A stretch of 37,458 nt of DNA, taken from the NCBI GenBank assembly GCA_002399345.1, contig DHDL01000015.1, positions 1 to 37,458 of the forward strand, written 5' to 3'. Within the stretch, counting starts at the first letter, position 1, and each line of letters opens with the position of its first letter. The position numbers were made by a program, and so were the translations under genes. Source of the stretch: Thermoanaerobacterales bacterium UBA4877. GTDB taxonomy: Bacteria > Bacillota > Thermoanaerobacteria > Thermoanaerobacterales > UBA4877. This document shows positions 16,226 through 23,836 of this stretch, in pieces. Below the pieces are notes generated by a model. The model was not told where the DNA came from. It made no database searches and saw only the letters and a list, made by a program, of their open reading frames with translations.

Positions 16226-17626
16226 TTATTTAACATTGTCATATTTATTTTCATACCTTTTCCACAGCAGCATTCCCAAGCCTATAATTATCGCCGCACC
16301 GCCGATCATCTCTACTTCGTAAACTATATTTGATTTAAGAGTAGGCATAACGGGCGTAGCTGACAGAATTATACCTGCAACTGTAACGACCTGTACCATC
16401 TGCGCAATATGTATTGCGGTAGTTGAGTTAGCGGACATCTCATAGAAGTCAGAGTTTCCTCCATTTTCCCTTCTCAGTTTGATATATGAAGCATACAGCA
16501 GTACATATGGAAATAGTGATGTAAGAGCCGTCATTGTAACCAAAAGGTTGTAAATAACATCCACCGATGGGAGAAGGCTGGAAAATATTAATAACGCACT
16601 AACAAGTACCGCCTGTATGATAACAGAATTATAAGGTATATTTATATCATTTACCTCTGTCATTGACTCGGGGAATATTCCCTTGGGCACACTGCTAAAA
16701 AGCATTTTAAGCGGTGATGCTATATAAAGTATGACCGCACCGAATATAGATACCGTCACACCCAATGCCACTAAACTTACAAGCCATTTGCCAATACCTA
16801 GGTTTTTTGCCACAGCATCGAATGCAGCCAATATTCCCTGTGAAGCCGTGATCTGGTCTGCGGGTAGTATCATGGTTATTGCAATGGAACCCAAAACATA
16901 AAGACCTCCGACAATCGCTGCCGCTATCATAATTGCCTTAGGAAAATCCCTTCTGGGATTGTCCATCTCATTTACAAAGTTTGCACATACTTCCGCTCCT
17001 GCCAATGCAAACATTATGGATGATATTGCAGACAGTGAATTTACATTTATCTTGGGAGTCAATGTGGCTACCGTGTACACCGAAGCAGGCTTGACCTTAA
17101 AGATAAAGACAGATACAAAAGCCAGTACTATTAGAAGCACCGTTGGTACAGTAGAACCTAAAGCACCCAGATTTGTAAATATCTTGGCAGATCCCATTCC
17201 TCTCATGCTAACAAGTGATAAAACCCAGAATACTACCAGGGATACTATCAAAACAAACATCTTGTTTTCGGCTAATTCCGGTTTCCCGACCGCATACGAT
17301 ATATTTACAGCCATAAATGTTAAAAACGATGAATACCAAAATATTTTGGCTGTCCAGTTAAGCCAAGAAACCATAAAACCCCATTTTTCACCATAGGCCA
17401 CCTTAACCCACTCATACATCCCTCCGTCATTAGGGTATTTTGAAGCCAGCTCTGCACATATCAAGGAACTGGGAACAAAAAATATAAAGGAGAAAAGTAT
17501 CCATGTGGGAATGGAGCCTAAACCCAACCCAAAGCTTGAGGCAGTGGACTTGGCTATCCAACGTATACCATACAATGCGGATACATTCATGAATACCAGG
17601 TCCCAGAGCCCGATTTTTTTATTCAT
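16226..17626 (-). CDS. APC superfamily amino-acid permease
   Basis: A 466-residue integral membrane protein with about twelve hydrophobic segments, beginning MNKKIGLWDLVFMNVSALYG. Conserved APC features include a CAELASKYPNDGGMYEWVK segment after helix 2 and an AGAEVCANFVNEMDNPRRDFP stretch, split here as the loop after helix 6. The overall look is that of GadC/YjeM-type carriers, many of which exchange a substrate amino acid for its decarboxylated or fermented product. It starts at ATG with AGGAGG six bases upstream and sits between a TauE-like permease and the Xaa-Pro peptidase in the prd unit. Proline uptake, or proline/5-aminovalerate exchange, is inferred from context only. Confidence 0.88.
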   Translation of the reverse strand: MNKKIGLWDLVFMNVSALYGIRWIAKSTASSFGLGLGSIPTWILFSFIFFVPSSLICAELASKYPNDGGMYEWVKVAYGEKWGFMVSWLNWTAKIFWYSSFLTFMAVNISYAVGKPELAENKMFVLIVSLVVFWVLSLVSMRGMGSAKIFTNLGALGSTVPTVLLIVLAFVSVFIFKVKPASVYTVATLTPKINVNSLSAISSIMFALAGAEVCANFVNEMDNPRRDFPKAIMIAAAIVGGLYVLGSIAITMILPADQITASQGILAAFDAVAKNLGIGKWLVSLVALGVTVSIFGAVILYIASPLKMLFSSVPKGIFPESMTEVNDINIPYNSVIIQAVLVSALLIFSSLLPSVDVIYNLLVTMTALTSLFPYVLLYASYIKLRRENGGNSDFYEMSANSTTAIHIAQMVQVVTVAGIILSATPVMPTLKSNIVYEVEMIGGAAIIIGLGMLLWKRYENKYDNVK

Positions 17627-17710
17627 CCTAATCCTCCTTAACTTAATAAATAAATATTCCAGTATAATTTTATTTTAACACTTTAAACTATTACTTTAAA
17701 CATCATTATC

Positions 17711-18634
17711 CTAATCGACTTTTATTTGGTCATTAATCTCGCTTTGTTTATCTTTCTTATTGTTATCTTCTTCATTATTTTTATTAGAGTCTTGAAGCAA
17801 ACTGTAGGATGTATAAAGTACAACTACAATTACAACCCATTGCAGTGCGCCCAGCGGTATAGACTTTACCAGAGTAGCGGCAAGAATGACCCCTACCGTA
17901 CCGAGAGTTGAAAACATTATCGTTACTTTTCTATTATACGCCCCTGATTTTATAAACCTTATGGATGCTACCGGCATAAGCATGGCGCATGAGCCCATCA
18001 TAATAGGGAATGCCACGCGGGGTGATATACCCAAGGCATACACAAGAGCCATGCATGGTGCATAAAGCCCCACTCCGCATGTCATCAAAGCACCCAATAT
18101 AAAGTTTACAGCCACGCCTATTACCAGCTTTATACCAGTCAAACCTATGGCTGTTCCGCCGGCAGGTACTAAATCAAATTTGCCTGCTATCATCATAAGA
18201 GCTACCAAGATAAGTGCAAGACCCATCGTCTTTTGTATCTTCTTTTTAGATAACTTAACCATTACCCCTGCACCCAGCCAGGATCCTAAAACTGCAGAGG
18301 CTATCATCAAACCTAATGTAACCGGTTCAACCTCAACAGATGAAATAAAGGTAAGTGCCTCCAGCATAATTGATATGAAGAAGGCAACATTCAGTGTACC
18401 GGGCAGGTCCTTGTCATCCACCTGTTTAAAAGCTCTTAAAAGAGCGGTTCCAGTAGCAAAGTTGCCTATCCCCAGTGTATCCAGGAAACATATGATAAAG
18501 CCAATTACACCGGTAACCGGATAAGATGTATCCTCCTTAGCTATTTTATCTTTGTTTTGTATAAGGTCTCTGATTAACACAATTAAAAAGCAAACTGCCA
18601 TTAAACCTAGTATAGTAAATATTACTTTAGTCAG
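17711..18634 (-). CDS. TauE/SafE family permease with apparent CTG start
   Basis: Integral membrane protein of the TauE/SafE (formerly DUF81) family with about eight hydrophobic segments in two repeats and a charged, Asn/Lys-rich tail. The repeat motif GFIICFLDTLGIGNFATG and its second-half partner NFILGALMTCGVGLYAP fit the family, which moves sulfonates, sulfite or other organic anions. The first in-frame ATG (18601) would cut the first membrane helix in half and lacks a ribosome site. CTG at 18634 has AAAAGGGGAG six bases upstream and restores the helix (LTKVIFTILGLMAVCFLIVL). It overlaps prdE by eight bases. It gives 307 residues. The role in proline fermentation is unknown. Confidence 0.82.
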   Translation of the reverse strand: MTKVIFTILGLMAVCFLIVLIRDLIQNKDKIAKEDTSYPVTGVIGFIICFLDTLGIGNFATGTALLRAFKQVDDKDLPGTLNVAFFISIMLEALTFISSVEVEPVTLGLMIASAVLGSWLGAGVMVKLSKKKIQKTMGLALILVALMMIAGKFDLVPAGGTAIGLTGIKLVIGVAVNFILGALMTCGVGLYAPCMALVYALGISPRVAFPIMMGSCAMLMPVASIRFIKSGAYNRKVTIMFSTLGTVGVILAATLVKSIPLGALQWVVIVVVLYTSYSLLQDSNKNNEEDNNKKDKQSEINDQIKVD

Positions 18635-19112
18635 AACTATCTCCCCTTTTAGTTTTCCTCATCTTAAGCTTCAAAAGCGCCACTGCCTTTTCTGCATCGA
18701 TTTTTTGGATAGTATTCTCTCCCACTATTTGTGTTTCTATACCCTGTTTTGACTTATTAAAGTCAACCATGGTATCCATATATTTATTATTAACCACGGG
18801 CACCGCCTGTTTGCCGGTAAATTTGAGGCCCACAGCGGGTATACCTCTCTCCTCAAGCGCACGCAGCGTCTCTGCCATATCTATATCCTGATTGCCCCAA
18901 CCGTCCATGGATACGACGGCACCATCTGCATCAAAAGCAGATGCCCACGTGCCGATGCGATCGGCTGAGAATACCTTTTCATCATTGTCTTGCGATGTGC
19001 CTGAAAAGATGATACCTGCAAGATCAAGGTCGGTATCACCGGAAATCATTTCTGTAAGAGGATCACGGAAATGGTGCAGCGTGGTTTCCTTTGTCGAAGG
19101 TCCTATACCCAT
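18627..19112 (-). CDS. prdE: Proline reductase-associated protein PrdE
   Basis: A 161-residue homologue of the C-terminal (beta) part of the PrdA proprotein. Its MGIGPSTKET start aligns with CIGPASKET at the PrdA processing site, and KYMDTMVDFNKSKQGIE aligns with KYMDAMIDLNKSRQGIE. The cysteine that becomes the pyruvoyl group in PrdA is replaced by the initiator region, so PrdE cannot carry that cofactor. PrdD, two genes upstream, matches the alpha part and ends exactly where PrdE begins. The start has AGGAGGT upstream. In clostridia prdD/prdE-type genes accompany the reductase; a structural or assembly role is plausible but unproven. It sits after prdF here. Confidence 0.88.
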   Translation of the reverse strand: MGIGPSTKETTLHHFRDPLTEMISGDTDLDLAGIIFSGTSQDNDEKVFSADRIGTWASAFDADGAVVSMDGWGNQDIDMAETLRALEERGIPAVGLKFTGKQAVPVVNNKYMDTMVDFNKSKQGIETQIVGENTIQKIDAEKAVALLKLKMRKTKRGDSSD

Positions 19113-19153
19113 ATCTAACCTCCTATTTTTATAAGAATTTCATTACCTTTTCA

Positions 19154-20161
19154 TTATCTGAATTCAATTCCCGATTGAAAAATATCCTGCGGTTCCAAAA
19201 CCAGGTTATTGTATCCTGTTATAAAGGCCTGGCCGGAAATCCGGGGTATGATTCCTTCATAATTATCTACCTTAGTCTTTTCCATGACTTTGCCTTTAAA
19301 CCTGCTTCCAAGTATACTCTCGGAGATGATCTCATCACCTAATTCAATCTCGCCATGGCGACATAATAGAGCAAGTTTGGCCGATGTCCCTGTGCCGCAA
19401 GGCGACCTGTCAAACTGGTTCTCGCCAAAAATAACTACATTTTTATAACCTTTTTCCCCGGTCTTAAGCGGTTGATAAAATTCAACCAGATCGACGGTGT
19501 TAATATATGGTTTGAGGGGATGAACAATATCATAATTCGAGTTTACATAATCCCTTATCTCTCTGCCTAAGGTTAAAAATTTGTCAATGTTTTTCATACT
19601 GATATCTATACCCAAATCCTCGGCAGACATCAACGCAAAAAAATTCCCTCCAAAACAAATATCGGCCTTTGAATCACATCCGTCCACATGGACATCAACG
19701 CCCTCCTTATATACAAAAGCCGGTTGGTTTAAAAAACTTATATCATGCACAACACCGTCTTCATCCACTGACGCCTTGACCTGGATAAGCCCCGCCGGCG
19801 CCTCCATCTTGAACTTCGTAAAGGGGGATTTCTTTTCCACTATGCCTGTTTCCATGGCTACCTTGGATGTGCCTATACTGCCGTGCCCGCACATATTCAG
19901 ATATCCACCGGTATCCATAAATATTACTCCCAGTGCGGCGTCCTTATCTGCCGGTTCGGTTATAACTGAACCAAACATATTCTCATGCCCGCGCGGCTCC
20001 TTCATTAAAAATGTCCTCAGGTAATCATAGTTTTTTTCAAGATATGCTTTCTTCTCAGCCACGCTACCACCGCATAATTTAGGAAAACCACCCACTACTA
20101 CCCTTGTAGGTTCGCCGGCAGTATGGGAATCAACTGTAAAAATGTTTCTAACCGTCTCCAT
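19154..20161 (-). CDS. prdF: Proline racemase
   Basis: Interconverts L- and D-proline without a cofactor, feeding the D-proline reductase. It has 335 residues, the usual length. Both catalytic cysteines are present: Cys91 in NMCGHGSIG and Cys255 in DRSPCGTGTSA, which argues against the dehydratase relatives that lack one of them. The N-terminal VDSHTAGEPTRVV motif is also typical. The start ATG follows GGAGGG. It lies between prdD and prdE inside the prd unit. A 4-hydroxyproline epimerase is the main alternative by sequence, but the prd context makes proline the likely substrate. Confidence 0.95.
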   Translation of the reverse strand: METVRNIFTVDSHTAGEPTRVVVGGFPKLCGGSVAEKKAYLEKNYDYLRTFLMKEPRGHENMFGSVITEPADKDAALGVIFMDTGGYLNMCGHGSIGTSKVAMETGIVEKKSPFTKFKMEAPAGLIQVKASVDEDGVVHDISFLNQPAFVYKEGVDVHVDGCDSKADICFGGNFFALMSAEDLGIDISMKNIDKFLTLGREIRDYVNSNYDIVHPLKPYINTVDLVEFYQPLKTGEKGYKNVVIFGENQFDRSPCGTGTSAKLALLCRHGEIELGDEIISESILGSRFKGKVMEKTKVDNYEGIIPRISGQAFITGYNNLVLEPQDIFQSGIEFR

Positions 20162-20184
20162 CTATTTCAACCCTCCTCCGAATC

Positions 20185-20943
20185 TTATGTCATTGCCCTT
20201 ATGGCACCGTCACGATATTCATTAGGTGTCAGCATTATGGGGATATTTCCCATATCTATTATTGATCTACCGCCGGCAAAACCACTGGGTTCACTCGGCA
20301 GAACGATATTGTCATACATTGCGCCCTGACCGGCAATAAGCTTTACAAGCACAACCTTGCTGCGGCCCGGCCGTCTGATATTATAATATTCGTGTCTCTC
20401 ATCGGCTGCCGCGGCATCCAAATTCTTAAGTACATGCCTTAATTCATCAACAAATTCGTCCGCCGTATGATGAGCGGCTAATGTGAGATCCCTCCCAAAT
20501 GGGAGCCCTCCCTGCACGGTCACATTTATACGCACTATGAAATCATTCGGTGCAGGAGTTCCAGGGCGGCCAAGCATCAGATGGTCCTTAAGCAGACCAT
20601 CCGATGAGCCGCAGTCATTAAACTGCCTGCCCTCTTCAGTAATACCGGTGAGCATAACGTATACGCCGGTCAGCGTATGCGTTATGCCCTCACCTATTTT
20701 ACCCAAAGCCTTTGTGGAGATCGGTATTATATCCATTATGCTGTTCACATATATGTCGTGTCTGTGGGGATATATAATATCAATATCAACCTTTTTTACA
20801 AGCACTTCATCTTTACCTATTTTGTTCGAAATTTCCTTGTCAATAGTCAGCCTGTGATCAGATATACTATTTTTCTCACCGAATACCACGTCTTGGATAT
20901 CAAAGCTCTTAATTACAAGCCTTTCGTTATAAATATCTTCCAT
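20185..20943 (-). CDS. prdD: Proline reductase-associated protein PrdD
   Basis: A 252-residue homologue of the alpha part of PrdA. Shared blocks include GKIGEGITHTLTGVYVMLTG versus GEIGEGITRVIDGAVMVVTG, GSSDGLLKDH versus GSSEGEMDRN, AHHTADE versus AHRATDV, and GQGAMYDN versus GQGAMHDN. It ends in RDGAIRAMT, matching PrdA residues up to Thr426, the residue just before the cleaved Cys427, so it lacks any processing site. Clostridial prd clusters carry such a gene. Its biochemical role is not established; a catalytic or scaffolding subunit formed with PrdE is a reasonable guess. Translation starts at ATG with a GGAAGG site. Confidence 0.9.
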   Translation of the reverse strand: MEDIYNERLVIKSFDIQDVVFGEKNSISDHRLTIDKEISNKIGKDEVLVKKVDIDIIYPHRHDIYVNSIMDIIPISTKALGKIGEGITHTLTGVYVMLTGITEEGRQFNDCGSSDGLLKDHLMLGRPGTPAPNDFIVRINVTVQGGLPFGRDLTLAAHHTADEFVDELRHVLKNLDAAAADERHEYYNIRRPGRSKVVLVKLIAGQGAMYDNIVLPSEPSGFAGGRSIIDMGNIPIMLTPNEYRDGAIRAMT

Positions 20944-20974
20944 TTGTCCCAGCCTTCCGCATTAACTAAGGTCG

Positions 20975-21700
20975 TTAGATCTTAGCAACATACTCATAAG
21001 GCAGTGAAGCTATGGTACCCGGCGTCTGTATATCTACCAAACTCTTTAATGTAGCTCTTACTATGTCCGTCTGCATTTCTTTATTGTTCGGCTCACCGGC
21101 ATTAGCACCCATAGGAACCTTAGGTGCTGCAACTCTCGGTGACCCGTTTTGCCGTGCTACCGGCGGCAGCGCTGCAATGAGTATTGTAGGTATTCCTGCA
21201 CTTTCAATCGTTCTCTGCACAATCACGGCAGAGCGGTGGCAGGTGCCTCAGCCGGCTGTGAGGATAACCGCATCAACACCGGCATCCTTTATTTTTTTTG
21301 CTATTTCCGGCCCGGTGGTGTTTGTAAAAGCATTAACATCGCCGCCGCCTCCCATAAACCCAATATTTATCGGCGATATAGACTTTATAAAGCCCTCGTC
21401 TGCCAGCTCTCTTAACCTGTCTATGGGGAACATGCAGTTAATATCTTTATTTACATCACTGTTATCATATCCGCCGTGAGACACCATCAGGTCTTCGGTT
21501 TTTGTATCACCGGGAATAATCCTGTAAGTGGAATCTCCCGCCAGATTAAATCTCTTATCGGACTTCAAGTGGACACCCGCTCCTGTGACCAAGGCAACCA
21601 CCATTTCATTCAACGGTTTGGTTACCGGCGCCCACACGGGCTGCGGGGTAATGGGAACATATACCTCGGACTGAAGTCCCTTAACCACAGTCATACTCAT
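20975..21700 (-). CDS. prdB: D-proline reductase selenoprotein subunit PrdB
   Basis: Catalytic selenoprotein subunit of D-proline reductase (about 26 kDa), which opens the proline ring by reductive cleavage to 5-aminovalerate together with pyruvoyl-containing PrdA. The frame is interrupted once by UGA at 21248-21250; decoded as selenocysteine this gives Sec151 in the motif TAGUGTCH and a full length of 241 residues, the known family size. A stem-loop in the coding sequence just past the UGA fits a bacterial SECIS. The ATG at 21700 has AGGGGAGG seven bases upstream; an in-frame ATG at 21721 lies before that site and is unlikely. Automated callers will see two fragments. Confidence 0.95.
21213..21233 (-). 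promoter_or_regulatory. SECIS element of prdB
   Basis: CTCTGC and GCAGAG form a six-base-pair stem with a nine-base loop in the prdB message, starting 14 nucleotides after the UGA. Position and size fit bacterial SECIS elements, which recruit SelB inside the coding region directly behind the selenocysteine codon. Confidence 0.7.
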
Positions 21701-21713
21701 GTCTTTGCCTCCC

Positions 21714-21920
21714 CTATTCATTATTTAAAACCTCCGGATAGCTGAGCATAAAACCAACCTTGTCACCAATCTTCGGCTGATTTTCTGTTATTACCATCCT
21801 CCTTGCCAGCGCAAGGCGGCCCAGCCTACCATCCATTTCAATAGTTATTGCCATATCCGTAATGTCAGTAATTACTCCTTCATAATACTGCTCATTTGGA
21901 GCATAAACTATTTTTTTCAT
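21714..21920 (-). CDS. Small conserved prd-cluster protein
   Basis: A 68-residue protein with YYEGVITDITDMAITIEMDG and a basic LGRLALARRMVITE segment, beta-rich and without membrane helices. A small gene between prdA and prdB also occurs in other clostridial prd clusters, and the pattern resembles proteins annotated as CBO2463/CBO2479 domain proteins. The fold impression is a small barrel, as in RNA-binding or chaperone-like domains, but no function is known. It begins five bases after prdA ends, and the prdB ribosome site lies at its stop. The ribosome site of this gene is weak, so it may depend on coupling to prdA. Confidence 0.75.
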   Translation of the reverse strand: MKKIVYAPNEQYYEGVITDITDMAITIEMDGRLGRLALARRMVITENQPKIGDKVGFMLSYPEVLNNE

Positions 21921-21925
21921 ATAGG

Positions 21926-23821
21926 TTATGCATCCTTCTCGTAAATTTCTTTTCTCTTTTTACTCATTTTAAGTGTGGTTTCATTTGGTGATATATCTAT
22001 TTTTCTGTCTGTCGCCTTTTCGATTAACTCTATATTGTTTGTTTTTACATTGGCGTTATACTTTCTTTCGGCCTTCTTTATCTGTGCTCCGGACATCTTG
22101 GCCTTAAGCATATACATGGCGCGTATGGCATCCTCTTTTGTGATACAGTTATTCTGAAGTATCTCGTTTTCTATACCTTGACGTGATTTATTTAAGTCTA
22201 TCATTGCATCCATGTATTTATTGCCTACAACAAGCTGTCCCTGTACACCAGCAAAGGTCATACCCACAACGGGGACGCCTCTCTTGCCTATCTGCTCTAT
22301 ATGGCTGGCAAAGTCTATGTGGTTATTGCCGAAGCCTTCCGTCGTAACTATGGCACCATCTACATCCATGGCCTCCACCGTCATACCCAGCATTTTTGAC
22401 ACATAGAATTTTTCACTGTTTATCTGAGGAGATCCGACAAGCACCACAGCTGCAAGATCAATTTCCTCATCGTTCATTGCTTCAAGCACAAGCGGTTCTC
22501 TCCAATAATGCCGAGATGTTTCCTTGGATGCCGGTCCTATGCATGTCAGTGCATGTATGCAACCGTCTAATATCTGCAGAGGAGAGACCACAATCGGTAC
22601 GTTGCCTAGGTCCACATTGGCTTTGGCACCAAGTACTCCCACAGGCTCGTCCGGCATGATAAAGTTATCATGCATTGCGCCCTGTCCCATGATCTCTTTT
22701 ACAATGACGACCTTCTTCTTGCCCGTATGGCGGGTCTGCTTGAATTCTTCCGTATCCGACACCTGATCGTCGGGAACCTCTTTTAAAGCCTCCCTAATCT
22801 CTTGTGTTATCACATCGGTTGCCCGGTGAGCTGCCATTGGGCCTGGCCTCTCCATGTTTGTCTTTGCCTTAAGCGTAATCCTGGTCATTATGAGTATGTC
22901 GCCATAATCAGGTGAACCTGGACGGTTAAACATGACATTTCTGTCCATCTCGCCCTCCGAGGAACCAAACTCAGATACCTGGAAGCCTCTCTCATCAACA
23001 CCGGTAACCACCATGACAGCACCATCTATAACCCTTGTGATGCCCTCGCCGATCTCTCCTTCTTCCTTGACTGCGATTGGCTGCACATCCATAAAGGTAT
23101 CGCTGTAATCATCATAGTGCTCCGGGGTTATGATTTTAAGATCCATATCTATTACCAGATCCTGGCTTTGAGCGGCTTCTTCCACAATGTCTTTCCTTAT
23201 ATAGAGTGTACTGCCCTCTATCTTTGTCTCATCACCCAGCTTGACCTCATCTATTTTAAAATGCTTGCGTGTGAGCTTCCTTATTACCTTATCCTGTCCA
23301 GCCTTGTCCTGCCCCGCTGCTTCTTCATTACTTTTTTTTTGTAAATCCGCCTTAGGCTGAGTGCCTTGAACTACCGCACCGGGCACCCCATTAGAAAACA
23401 TTGGAAACGTAAGCTCTATGTTCTTGCCCTCGCCGATTTTTATCTTTATATTAGATCCGGCAGCAGCCGACGATGTAACAGAGACCTGCTCGTCCTCGGT
23501 ATTTTCCTCCTGAGGCTTGTCCTCTTCAACAGCTTCGGTCTCATCCTCCGGCTTCTCATCCGGCAGAGTCTTTGCATTCTCCACATACTCGGATGTGAGC
23601 GGTGTAAGTGCATCCACCGTCTTTATTAGCTTGGCTCCAAGAACCTCGCCTATCTTTAAACAATTATCCGGGATATCCAAAAGACCTGAATCAGCCAGAT
23701 CAGGCAATATCTCCGGATCCTCTAACATAGAAGGAGCAATATCTCCCCCGCCTTCAAACCTGCAGCATGTAACAGCATAATCATTTTGATGCGCTTTCGC
23801 TGTTTCCATATCAATCGACAT
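21926..23821 (-). CDS. prdA: D-proline reductase proprotein PrdA
   Basis: Proprotein of the pyruvoyl-dependent subunits of D-proline reductase. In the known enzyme PrdA is cut before a cysteine that becomes a pyruvoyl group which binds the proline nitrogen. Here the site is HALT-CIGPASKET with Cys427, giving an alpha part of 426 residues and a beta part of 205 residues (about 23 kDa). Residues about 84-190 are an acidic, Glu/Ala-rich low-complexity linker between an N-terminal domain with VTCCRFEGGG and the conserved core. The ATG has GGAGGTGG upstream and lies 15 bases after the prdC stop. All partner genes are adjacent, so assignment is firm. Confidence 0.95.
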   Translation of the reverse strand: MSIDMETAKAHQNDYAVTCCRFEGGGDIAPSMLEDPEILPDLADSGLLDIPDNCLKIGEVLGAKLIKTVDALTPLTSEYVENAKTLPDEKPEDETEAVEEDKPQEENTEDEQVSVTSSAAAGSNIKIKIGEGKNIELTFPMFSNGVPGAVVQGTQPKADLQKKSNEEAAGQDKAGQDKVIRKLTRKHFKIDEVKLGDETKIEGSTLYIRKDIVEEAAQSQDLVIDMDLKIITPEHYDDYSDTFMDVQPIAVKEEGEIGEGITRVIDGAVMVVTGVDERGFQVSEFGSSEGEMDRNVMFNRPGSPDYGDILIMTRITLKAKTNMERPGPMAAHRATDVITQEIREALKEVPDDQVSDTEEFKQTRHTGKKKVVIVKEIMGQGAMHDNFIMPDEPVGVLGAKANVDLGNVPIVVSPLQILDGCIHALTCIGPASKETSRHYWREPLVLEAMNDEEIDLAAVVLVGSPQINSEKFYVSKMLGMTVEAMDVDGAIVTTEGFGNNHIDFASHIEQIGKRGVPVVGMTFAGVQGQLVVGNKYMDAMIDLNKSRQGIENEILQNNCITKEDAIRAMYMLKAKMSGAQIKKAERKYNANVKTNNIELIEKATDRKIDISPNETTLKMSKKRKEIYEKDA

Positions 23822-23836
23822 GTTATACCACCTCCA

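Noticed and set aside
21248..21250. In-frame stop suggesting that prdB is a pseudogene
   Set aside because: It is UGA in the position and motif of the known PrdB selenocysteine, with a stem-loop behind it and a correct full length when read through.
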